DNA from: Allobrachymonas sp.
GTDB lineage: Bacteria > Pseudomonadota > Gammaproteobacteria > Burkholderiales > Burkholderiaceae_C
Length of the DNA: 5,068 nt
Reading direction: 5' to 3'
Assembly (NCBI GenBank): GCA_018054915.1
Contig: JAGPIR010000115.1
Location: 1-5,068, forward strand
The notes below the pieces were generated by a model that saw nothing but the letters and a program-made list of their open reading frames with translations, did no database searches and was not told the origin of the DNA. Both the position numbers and the translations under genes were made by a program. Of this stretch, positions 1-4,931 are shown in pieces (the stretch's first letter is position 1; each line of letters starts with the position of its first letter).

Positions 1-430
1 CATCGATCGGGCGTCCGGCTTTTTGCAGCCGTTCGACTCGGCGTTGTGCGCGTTCCTGAGTCTGTTTTTGGCGGCGCTGCGCCTGAACTTGCAAAGCCTG
101 TGCGCGAACCTCGGCTGCAGCATTGCGGGATCGGGCCGATTCAATGGCTGCCCAGTCGATCCCGTCGTGATCGAGAAAATCTCCATCCTCCGAAGCAATC
201 ACGGCACGCTTGAGGTGATCGGAAATGGCTCCGTAAGGCACCCAGTGCTGTTTCCATGCCATTATTTTTCCGCTTACGGCCAGTCTGGCTATTTCGGAGC
301 GCTGGAATGCGGTGGATTGCGGGTCCAGCAGCCTCATGACCCCGATGCGGGCCACAAAATACAGTTGCAGCAGCACGGCGGCCAGAACAATCCAGCCCAG
401 TGCGCCCAGCAGCTTTTGCAAGCGAGTCAT
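1..430 (-). CDS. mtgA: Monofunctional biosynthetic peptidoglycan transglycosylase MtgA, N-terminal part (3' end off the window)
   Basis: This is the first 143 codons of a GT51-family glycosyltransferase that polymerises lipid II into glycan strands on the outer face of the inner membrane. Residues 8-30 form a single uncleaved N-terminal membrane anchor (LGALGWIVLAAVLLQLYFV). Residues 75-93 carry GT51 motif 1, AVIASEDGDFLDHDGIDW, with E81 as the catalytic glutamate. From about residue 96 to 140 there is an Ala/Gln/Arg-rich, probably helical stretch with no hydrophobic core. It lies where the family normally runs on to the GGSTITQQ motif, and I recall similar linkers in Burkholderiales MtgA. 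Motif 2 and later lie beyond the left edge, so the truncation is from the window and not a mutation. The ATG overlaps the aroE TGA as ATGA, which suggests translational coupling; I see no strong separate ribosome binding site. The family is about 230-240 residues. The assignment is confident. Confidence 0.92.
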   Translation of the reverse strand, partial: MTRLQKLLGALGWIVLAAVLLQLYFVARIGVMRLLDPQSTAFQRSEIARLAVSGKIMAWKQHWVPYGAISDHLKRAVIASEDGDFLDHDGIDWAAIESARSRNAAAEVRAQALQVQAQRRQKQTQERAQRRVERLQKAGRPID

Positions 431-1338
431 GATGCGGAGGCTGTTTGCGCATCCACCAGGGTGCGCAACTCCGAAAGCACCGGGGCCGTGCGTGGGCGCA
501 CGTCACGCCAAAGCGCGAACGACAAGGAGGCCTGTTCCACCAGCATGCCCAAGCCGTCGCGGACCCGCACGTCGGGCCGGCGTACCGATTGCAGGAAGGG
601 CTGGGCGGCAGCGCCATACATCATGTCGTAGAGCATGCCGCCAGCGCCGACCTTCTCGGCAGGAAAGGTCAGCGGTTCGCCTGCGAGACTGCTCGAAGTG
701 GCATTGATGACCAGATCGAACACTGCGGGTGCACCCGGGTTGGCAGATTGCCCGTGCAACGCTTCGTCCAGCGTACAGGTGTACAGTGCAACCGAATGCA
801 TGTTGGCCCAGGCGTAATGGCGTTCTATCAGGGTCTGCGCCTTATGCAGGGTGCGATTGGCCACGGTGACACTGGTAGGGCAGATGGCAATCAGCGCATT
901 GAGGACACCTGCGGCTGCCCCACCCGCACCCAGAAGCAGCAGATGCAAGCGGCCAAAGGGGAAGCCGGCATTGAACACAATGTCACGCACGATGCCGGGA
1001 CCGTCGGTATTGTCGGCATGCAGCACCAGACCCCTGCCTTTTTCGGCGCGCCGCCACATCAGGGTGTTGGCCGCTTGGGCCAACACGGCACGCGGTGTGT
1101 GGCTGGACGCAGCGGCGAAAGCTGCGTGCTTGAACGGTACGGTGACGTTGCAGCCGCCGTAGCGGGCTTTTTGCAGGCGTTGCAGGGTGGTGGCAAACCC
1201 GTCTGGCGGGCAATCGATGGCTTCATATGCGATCGCCTGACCGGTTTGCTCGGCAAAGCGGGCGTGTATCCACGGGGAACGGCTGTGGGCCACCGGATGA
1301 CCGATGACGGCGTAGCGGGTAACAGAAACGTCAGTCAT
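427..1338 (-). CDS. aroE: Shikimate dehydrogenase (NADP-dependent), AroE
   Basis: The product is a 303-residue cytoplasmic enzyme that reduces 3-dehydroshikimate to shikimate with NADPH, the fourth step of chorismate synthesis. The N-terminal substrate domain shows GHPVAHSRSP (13-22, with the shikimate-binding serines), GCNVTVPFK (62-70, catalytic K70), AANTL (89-93) and ADNTDG (108-113, catalytic D112). The Rossmann domain shows LLLGAGGAAAG (134-144), the VANRT loop (159-163) expected to contact the NADP phosphate, and INATSSSLAGE (211-221). The C-terminal helix returns with DGLGMLVEQA (261-270). It is slightly longer than the usual 270-290. The ATG at 1338 is chosen because the family's RYAVIG strand follows directly (residues 8-13). 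No Shine-Dalgarno is visible; the 20 nt upstream on the mRNA are nearly all pyrimidine. Its stop overlaps the mtgA start. All key residues are intact. Confidence 0.97.
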   Translation of the reverse strand: MTDVSVTRYAVIGHPVAHSRSPWIHARFAEQTGQAIAYEAIDCPPDGFATTLQRLQKARYGGCNVTVPFKHAAFAAASSHTPRAVLAQAANTLMWRRAEKGRGLVLHADNTDGPGIVRDIVFNAGFPFGRLHLLLLGAGGAAAGVLNALIAICPTSVTVANRTLHKAQTLIERHYAWANMHSVALYTCTLDEALHGQSANPGAPAVFDLVINATSSSLAGEPLTFPAEKVGAGGMLYDMMYGAAAQPFLQSVRRPDVRVRDGLGMLVEQASLSFALWRDVRPRTAPVLSELRTLVDAQTASAS

Positions 1339-1352
1339 GAAAGGACAGAAGG

Positions 1353-1391
1353 AAAAAAGTCATGCCGCAGCCGTGGTTGTAGAGGTTGCGG
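1353..1391 (-). terminator. Possible weak terminator or attenuator between the TonB-like gene and aroE
   Basis: On the minus-strand transcript, arms CCGCAACC (1391-1384) and GGCTGCGG (1372-1365) can form an 8-position stem with one A-C mismatch and an 11-nt loop. Five nt later comes a run of six T (1358-1353). The gap to the T tract and the mismatch make this a weak candidate. If functional it would lower read-through from the TonB-like gene into aroE. Confidence 0.25.
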
Positions 1392-1416
1392 GCAGGGGGG
1401 CATGTCAGGCAGGGTC

Positions 1417-2415
1417 TCATTGCGTGGACGGCGTAGCCGCCGGGCTAGCCAGATCCCGATAGGAACGGGCCTGGGTTTCCAGCGTATTGTTGCGCGCAAA
1501 GACGAAGCGTGAAACAACCGCAAGCTCATCGGTGTATTGGCGCAGCGTTTGATTGAAAGGGCCGAAGGGTCCCGCCGTGACGGCAATGGCTTCGGCGCGC
1601 CGATCGAGCATGCGGTTGCCAGAAGACTTCATGATCTGCGTTTCAAGCACGCGGCCATCGTGGTTGATGACCATGCGCAGGGTCAGCTCGCCATAAAGTT
1701 TGACACCATTGTGGGTGGGGAAATTGCTTGTGCCTTTTTCCTCGATTTTCTGCTTGAGGCTGTCGTAATACAACGCTTGCGGTCCCGCGAGGGTTGAAGG
1801 GCCGAAGTAGCGGCGGCGCGGGCGCGAATTTTCATGCTGGATGCGCCGCTCGATTTCGCCGACGATGTTCAGCAGCAACTGGCGTTTTTTCTGCAGCGCC
1901 TGGGCCTGTGCCGAAGATGCCGGCAGATGAGGGGCAATTGCCGCCAGATCGGCAATTTGTTGCTTCACTTGCACCAGCAAGTCCATTTGTTCGCGCTGCA
2001 GGGCGTCAAGCTGCTGAAAAGACGGCGCATTGCCGGTGCTGCTGCCGCCTGCGGAGCCATCGTCCTGGCCGTCAGTGGGTACAGGGCCAAGCTCTGTGCC
2101 AAACTGACCGTATGGTTCGGGCGGCAGGGGCGAGGTGGCCCGCACGCCAGGCCGGTCAAGATCGCCGCCGCCTGCCAGGTTGTATTGGGCGAATGCTTGC
2201 GGCTGATCGGGCGCTTCGTCGGAGCGGGCGTTGACCAGAATGACTTCCAGCGGGGTTTCCTCGAAAATGCGGCTTGCGCTCTCCGGTTCGGCAACATGCA
2301 CGGCCAGAAGGCCCAGATGCAGCACCAGCGAAATGCCCGCGGCAATGCCCATCGGTGAGATGCGCCGGAATGTTTGGGCGGTAGGGGGGGGCGGCAGGGC
2401 CGCAGTGCGTGTCAT
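1417..2415 (-). CDS. TonB C-terminal domain protein (energy-transducer-like)
   Basis: This gene encodes 332 residues from the ATG at 2415; a TTG six bases upstream would give 334. The N terminus has a short cytoplasmic part with a PPPP run, then one membrane segment at about 22-42 (MGIAAGISLVLHLGLLAVHV). A Gly/Pro/Asp-rich periplasmic stretch follows to about residue 130. Next comes a charged, Gln-rich, probably coiled-coil region at about 134-197, then a basic patch (SRPRRRYFGP, 197-206). The C-terminal domain at about 215-315 has the TonB/TolA-C pattern: YYDSLKQKIEEKG, LYGELTLRMVINHDGRV, IMKSSGNRMLDRRAEAI, GPFGPF and VSRFVFAR. TonB proteins pass proton-motive energy from ExbB-ExbD to outer-membrane receptors. 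No exbB or exbD lies in the window, and the spacer is coiled-coil rather than Pro/Lys-rich, so a role as true TonB is not shown. An envelope scaffold resembling TolA is an alternative. No clear ribosome binding site precedes the ATG. A C8 tract lies in codons 9-11. Confidence 0.85.
   Translation of the reverse strand: MTRTAALPPPPTAQTFRRISPMGIAAGISLVLHLGLLAVHVAEPESASRIFEETPLEVILVNARSDEAPDQPQAFAQYNLAGGGDLDRPGVRATSPLPPEPYGQFGTELGPVPTDGQDDGSAGGSSTGNAPSFQQLDALQREQMDLLVQVKQQIADLAAIAPHLPASSAQAQALQKKRQLLLNIVGEIERRIQHENSRPRRRYFGPSTLAGPQALYYDSLKQKIEEKGTSNFPTHNGVKLYGELTLRMVINHDGRVLETQIMKSSGNRMLDRRAEAIAVTAGPFGPFNQTLRQYTDELAVVSRFVFARNNTLETQARSYRDLASPAATPSTQ
2384..2391 (-). repeat. C8 homopolymer in the 5' end of the TonB-like gene
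   Basis: Eight consecutive G on the plus strand read as eight C on the coding strand, inside the PPPP run near residue 10 of the TonB-like protein. Tracts of this kind can slip during replication. A one-base change would shift the frame about 25 nt into the gene, although an in-frame ATG at 2352 just before the membrane segment could still allow a start. The tract is visible; phase variation is inference only. Confidence 0.6.
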
Positions 2416-2498
2416 GGCCAAGTGCAGCAGGCTGTTGGGTACGGCATTTTAGGGTCTGTCGTTGCATGCGGTCTGCAAAATGAGCGCCGGGGCGTGCC

Positions 2499-3407
2499 TC
2501 ATTGACGCAAACGCGCGATCAAGCCGTTGAGGGCATCTATTGACCCAAACTGGATCGCCAGTTCGCCCGTTTCTTCCACCTTGCCGTGGCGCTTCACGCG
2601 CTTTTTGATGCGCACCTCCACCTGCGCCATGAGCAGGTCGGAAAGCTCTTCCTCCACGCTGCGGACATCGGCTGTCTTGGCAGGCCGGGGTTTTTGCGCG
2701 GTCAGCTGAAAATCGGCACCCAGCCGTTTTACCAGGCTTTCGGCTTCGCGCACCGAAAGCTTCTTGCTGCTGATCTGAGTGGCGGCCGTGATCTGAGTGG
2801 CACGATCCAGTGCCAGCAGCGCCCGGGCATGCCCCATCTCGACGTCGCCGGCCAGCAGCATGGTTTGCACCGGGTCGGCCAGGTTGAGCAAGCGCAACAA
2901 ATTGCTGGTGGCGCTGCGGCTGCGGCCGACGGCCTGGGCGGCCTGCTCGTGTGTCAGACCAAATTCGCGGATCAGGCGTTGCAAACCCTGGGCCTCTTCC
3001 AGCGGATTGAGGTCTTCGCGCTGCATGTTTTCGATCAACGCCATGGCGGCTGCGGCATGGTTGTCCACTGCGCGTACCAGCACGGGCGCCGCTTGCAGGC
3101 CGGCCAGGTGTGCAGCTCTGAACCGCCGTTCGCCGGCAATGATCTCGTATTTCCCGGCGTTGGGGCCATCCGTCAGCTTGCGCACGAGGATCGGCTGCAT
3201 GATGCCCTGTGCTTTGATGCTTTCGGCCAGTTCGTAAAGTGCTCCTTCGTCCATGCGTGTGCGGGGCTGGTACATGCCAGGCACCATCTGCGACAGCGGC
3301 AGCTCCGAAGGTGTGGCATCCAGAGATGCGTTGCCGCCCGCCTGTGTGGCGCTCGGACCCAACAGGGCTTCCAGCCCGCGTCCGAGGCCTTTTTTCTTGG
3401 TTGCCAT
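2499..3407 (-). CDS. parB: Chromosome-partitioning protein ParB (CTP-dependent clamp, parS binding)
   Basis: The 302-residue ParB/Spo0J-family protein nucleates on parS sites near the origin and, with ParA, segregates the chromosome. The extreme N terminus, KKGLGRGLEALLG (5-17), is the basic ParA-contacting peptide. The CTP-binding ParB/Srx domain follows, with the GERRFRAA box (92-99) and ENMQREDLNP (126-135). A helix-turn-helix for parS lies at about 152-176 (THEQAAQAVGRSRSATSNLLRLL). The dimerisation domain occupies about 250-302. Length and order match chromosomal ParB. Start: ATG at 3407 with AAGGA at 3417-3421, a 9-nt spacing. Residues 203-213 (ATQITAATQIS) come from a 13-bp direct repeat with an 18-nt period; I recall a similar layout in relatives, so it is probably not an insertion. 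The gene is separated from parA by 260 nt, wider than is common for parAB pairs. No canonical parS was seen in the window. Confidence 0.97.
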   Translation of the reverse strand: MATKKKGLGRGLEALLGPSATQAGGNASLDATPSELPLSQMVPGMYQPRTRMDEGALYELAESIKAQGIMQPILVRKLTDGPNAGKYEIIAGERRFRAAHLAGLQAAPVLVRAVDNHAAAAMALIENMQREDLNPLEEAQGLQRLIREFGLTHEQAAQAVGRSRSATSNLLRLLNLADPVQTMLLAGDVEMGHARALLALDRATQITAATQISSKKLSVREAESLVKRLGADFQLTAQKPRPAKTADVRSVEEELSDLLMAQVEVRIKKRVKRHGKVEETGELAIQFGSIDALNGLIARLRQ

Positions 3408-3667
3408 ACGCGCGATTCCTTGTCAGATAACGGTCATGTCGATGTTTTTGCCTCGCCGGTCTGTATGTGCTGCGGGCCGGAAAATGGCCGTTGGCCCGTC
3501 CCCGCAGTACCTGCGCGTGCAACGTACAGAGTTTACCGCCGTGGCGGCGGGGAACATCCCCGGGTATCGGGTCGTTCCGTCGAGGCGGGGCGTGCGGGTG
3601 CGGCCAAGGCATGCTGCAAGCGCAGCACGTGCCGAAAGCATGAAGCCACCCATACCGGTCATTCAGG
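3408..3667. other. parA-parB intercistronic gap with inverted repeats
   Basis: These 260 nt lie between the parA stop and the parB start. On the minus strand two small perfect inverted repeats are adjacent: GGGGA-TGT-TCCCC (3561-3549) and CCGCC-AC-GGCGG. Further downstream GGCC-AAC-GGCC is followed by ATTTT, nested in a larger CGGGCC/GGCCCG pairing (plus-strand arms 3473-3478 and 3493-3498). These could affect the parA to parB expression ratio, but none is a convincing terminator. An open frame of 79 codons (3662-3423, minus) starts six nt after the parA TGA and ends just before the parB ribosome binding site. It is Arg/Thr/Pro-rich, lacks a ribosome binding site and shows no recognisable domain. 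I treat it as probably non-coding. Confidence 0.5.
3417..3421 (-). promoter_or_regulatory. Ribosome binding site of parB
   Basis: AAGGA on the minus strand lies nine nt before the parB ATG at 3407. It supports that start and shows that parB is translated independently of parA despite the long gap. Confidence 0.65.
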
Positions 3668-4438
3668 TCAAAGCGTTTTCACGCGCTCGACCATTTCCTG
3701 TGCAAATTCGACAAACGCCTTGCTGCCGCGCGCAGAGGGATCAAACACCACACCAGGCAGCGAGTAGCTGGGCGCTTCGGCCAGACGCACGTTGCGCGGA
3801 ATCACGGTGTTGAACACCTTGTCGCCAAAATGATTCTTCAGTTGTTCGCTCACTTGCTGCTGCAATGTGATGCGCGGGTCAAACATCACCCGCAGCAAAC
3901 CAATCACCTGGAGCTGCGGGTTGAGGTTGGCGTGCACCTGGCGGATGGTGTTGACCAGGTCGGTCAGTCCTTCCAGGGCAAAGTATTCGCATTGCATCGG
4001 AACGATCACGCCGTGCGCGGCACACAAACCGTTGAGTGTAAGCAGGCTCAGGGCTGGCGGGCAATCAATCAGAATGAAGTCGTAGTCGGGATCCACAGAG
4101 GCGAGGGCCGCTTTCAGACGGATTTCGCGCCGTTCCTGGTTGACCAGCTCCACCTCTGCACCGGCCAGTTCGCGGTTGGCTCCCAGCACGTGGTATCCGC
4201 ATGTATCACTCGCAATGCGTGCCTCGGGCACACTGGCTTCCTCCAGCAGCACGTCGTACACACTGTGGGCGAGCTGGCGCTTGTCCACGTTCGAGCCCAT
4301 CGTTGCGTTGCCTTGCGGATCCATATCCACCAGCAGCACGCGCTGCCCCAAGGCCGCCAGTCCGGCTGCCAGGTTCACGCTGGTGGTGGTTTTGCCAACG
4401 CCGCCTTTTTGGTTGGCAATGCAGAAAATTTTGGCCAT
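3668..4438 (-). CDS. parA: Chromosome-partitioning ATPase ParA (Soj type)
   Basis: This 256-residue deviant-Walker P-loop ATPase forms ATP-bound dimers on the nucleoid. They pull ParB-parS complexes until ParB triggers hydrolysis. Seen directly are the deviant Walker A KGGVGKTT (11-18, signature lysine K11), the switch strand VLLVDMDPQGN (34-44, D40 as the putative catalytic aspartate) and Walker B FILIDCPP (121-128). The late conserved block VIPRNVRLAEAPSYSLPG spans 212-229. The protein has no N-terminal DNA-binding extension, so it is the small chromosomal (type Ib-like) form and not the P1 plasmid type. The start at 4438 gives the family's usual MAKIFCIANQKGG beginning. The frame stays open 85 codons further upstream, but that sequence resembles no ParA extension. 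The ribosome binding site is weak (AGG about nine nt upstream). It is first in the minus-strand series and divergent from the transporter. Confidence 0.97.
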   Translation of the reverse strand: MAKIFCIANQKGGVGKTTTSVNLAAGLAALGQRVLLVDMDPQGNATMGSNVDKRQLAHSVYDVLLEEASVPEARIASDTCGYHVLGANRELAGAEVELVNQERREIRLKAALASVDPDYDFILIDCPPALSLLTLNGLCAAHGVIVPMQCEYFALEGLTDLVNTIRQVHANLNPQLQVIGLLRVMFDPRITLQQQVSEQLKNHFGDKVFNTVIPRNVRLAEAPSYSLPGVVFDPSARGSKAFVEFAQEMVERVKTL

Positions 4439-4491
4439 GGTGTTGCGCCTAGCACGCAGGAACGATGAAAACCCGGCCGCCGGTGTTGCGC
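4439..4491. repeat. Direct repeat GGTGTTGCGC (x2) in the parA leader
   Basis: The 10-mer GGTGTTGCGC occurs at 4439-4448, touching the parA start codon, and again at 4482-4491 (GCGCAACACC as read on the parA mRNA). A small CCGG-CGG-CCGG hairpin followed by G and four T on the minus strand (4483-4468) lies against the second copy. Position at the translation start could matter for parA control, but two copies are weak evidence. Confidence 0.35.
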
Positions 4492-4571
4492 TGCACAAAC
4501 AGTCGCCAAAGGGTTCGAAACCGGACTGCAATTGCGCCAAAAGCATGTCGCGCGGCATAGGAATGGTGTCA

Positions 4572-4599
4572 ATTGTAGCGGGCCGCCCTAGAGAGGCAA
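4572..4599 (-). promoter_or_regulatory. Candidate sigma70 promoter for parA
   Basis: On the minus strand, TTGCCT (4599-4594, 4/6 to the -35 consensus) lies 16 bp from TACAAT (4577-4572, 5/6 to -10). Transcription would begin near 4565 and give a leader of about 127 nt before the parA ATG. The spacer itself contains an imperfect inverted repeat (TAGGGC / GCCC-CTA type), and the -35 abuts the palindrome at 4599-4614. It is predicted from sequence alone. Confidence 0.5.
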
Positions 4600-4614
4600 T
4601 ACCGCTGGCGGTAT
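4599..4614. promoter_or_regulatory. Inverted repeat ATACCGC-TG-GCGGTAT, putative operator
   Basis: Two perfect 7-bp arms are separated by TG, and one further matching pair (C4597/G4616) lies outside a mismatch. The repeat touches the -35 box of the predicted parA promoter on its upstream side and lies about 75 bp upstream of the opposing plus-strand promoter. Size and symmetry fit a site for a dimeric regulator. It does not resemble parS (CACGTG core), so ParB binding is not suggested. The cognate regulator is unknown. Confidence 0.45.
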
Positions 4615-4688
4615 GGATGTGTGCTTTAGGGCCAACCTGGGCAACGGGGGATAGGAGGGTCAAATCCCGACAAAAGTGTAACCATCGC

Positions 4689-4717
4689 TTCACACGTCAG
4701 GGTTTGAAGTATAGAAT
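4689..4717 (+). promoter_or_regulatory. Candidate sigma70 promoter for the transporter or its leader RNA
   Basis: TTCACA (4689-4694, 5/6 to -35) is 17 bp from TAGAAT (4712-4717, 5/6 to -10), which is optimal spacing. A start near 4724 would leave about 208 nt of leader before the transporter ATG at 4932. GTGT and ACAC arms (near 4676 and 4691) flank the -35 region but are too short to call an operator. Confidence 0.55.
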
Positions 4718-4817
4718 TGTAAATTGCTGTGTTAGATGAGGTGCAGGTGAGCCCTTGCGGGCCAAGATGCACATAGCCAAACCGTGCCAGCGTCCCCGGT
4801 GAGGATATGTGTATTGC

Positions 4818-4846
4818 TTGCACCACTGAAGATGCGTGCAATTTTT
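4818..4846 (+). terminator. Intrinsic-terminator-like hairpin in the transporter leader
   Basis: TTGCACCA pairs with TG-(C bulge)-GTGCAA, giving eight base pairs with one bulged C and a 7-nt loop, followed directly by TTTTT (4842-4846). An alternative hairpin, TGCAA-TTT-TTGCA (4837-4849), would absorb the T tract and disrupt the terminator stem. The stem is only moderately GC-rich and the T tract is short, so termination is likely partial. Confidence 0.45.
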
Positions 4847-4917
4847 GCAATAACGGTTCGGGCGCTTATATGGGAATCAGGATGCGTGGCAAGGCAGATA
4901 GCTGCAGTTGCGCCAAC

Positions 4918-4923
4918 AGAGGA
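4918..4923 (+). promoter_or_regulatory. Ribosome binding site of the OFA-like transporter
   Basis: AGAGGA lies eight nt before the ATG at 4932. It favours that start over the in-frame ATG at 4968, which has no comparable site. Confidence 0.65.
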
Positions 4924-4931
4924 AAAATACG

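Larger units (their letters stand above)
4439..4931. other. Divergent intergenic region between parA and the OFA-like transporter
   Basis: This 493-nt stretch holds no convincing gene. From left to right it contains the parA leader with a 10-bp direct repeat, a minus-strand promoter for parA, a 7-2-7 inverted repeat, and about 70 nt with no clear signal. After that come a plus-strand promoter and a structured leader with a terminator-like hairpin ahead of the transporter. The right half is visibly more AT-rich than the flanking genes. Short open frames on either strand here lack family resemblance. Confidence 0.7.
4724..4931 (+). promoter_or_regulatory. Structured leader RNA upstream of the OFA-like transporter (class not recognised)
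   Basis: Several helices can be drawn by eye. P1: GTGCA (4741-4745) with TGCAC (4768-4772), enclosing GCCC-TTGC-GGGC (4751-4762) with a symmetrical 5x5 internal loop. P2: CACATA (4770-4775) with TATGTG (4806-4811), continued by CC/GG (4777-4778/4803-4804) and ACCG/CGGT (4781-4784/4797-4800). P1 and P2 share 4770-4772, so they compete. P3 is the terminator-like hairpin at 4818-4846. P4: GGCGC (4861-4865) with GCGCC (4910-4914) ends just before the ribosome binding site and encloses GCAG-ATAG-CTGC. An 11-codon open frame (4767-4802) also lies inside. The arrangement suggests attenuation or a riboswitch-like element; no ligand or class is assigned. Confidence 0.4.

Noticed and set aside
445..1512. 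355-codon open frame on the plus strand across aroE
   Set aside because: It is antisense to aroE, whose motifs are all intact. The translated sequence has no recognisable domain and the composition of a GC-rich shadow frame.
1504..1520. parS-like TGTTTCACG (minus strand)
   Set aside because: Only the left half matches; the right half is unrelated and is explained by VVSRFVF codons in the TonB-like gene.
2771..2801. 13-bp direct repeat (TGATCTGAGTGGC) in parB
   Set aside because: It encodes ATQIT/ATQIS at a position where, as I recall the family, related ParB proteins have similar residues and the same length. Not a mobile or regulatory repeat.
2449..3612. 387-codon minus-strand frame overlapping parB in another frame
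   Set aside because: It is Arg/Pro-rich and fully overlaps parB, which has the conserved sequence. No family is recognisable.
3621..3636. CACGTG core in the parA-parB gap as parS
   Set aside because: Only about one of five flanking bases matches on each side.
3423..3662. 79-codon minus-strand frame in the parA-parB gap as a gene
   Set aside because: No ribosome binding site, no domain, Arg/Thr/Pro-rich. Kept only as a note under the gap.
2586..3767. 393-codon open frame on the plus strand opposite parB
   Set aside because: It mirrors parB and runs into the parA-parB gap. It is rich in His/Cys/Gln with no domain; a shadow of a GC-rich gene.
4872..4890. AATCAGGATGCGTGGC resembling the end of a cobalamin riboswitch
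   Set aside because: Partial match only. The other conserved cobalamin elements (the GGGAA segment and the CCCGCAACTGT segment in order) are absent.
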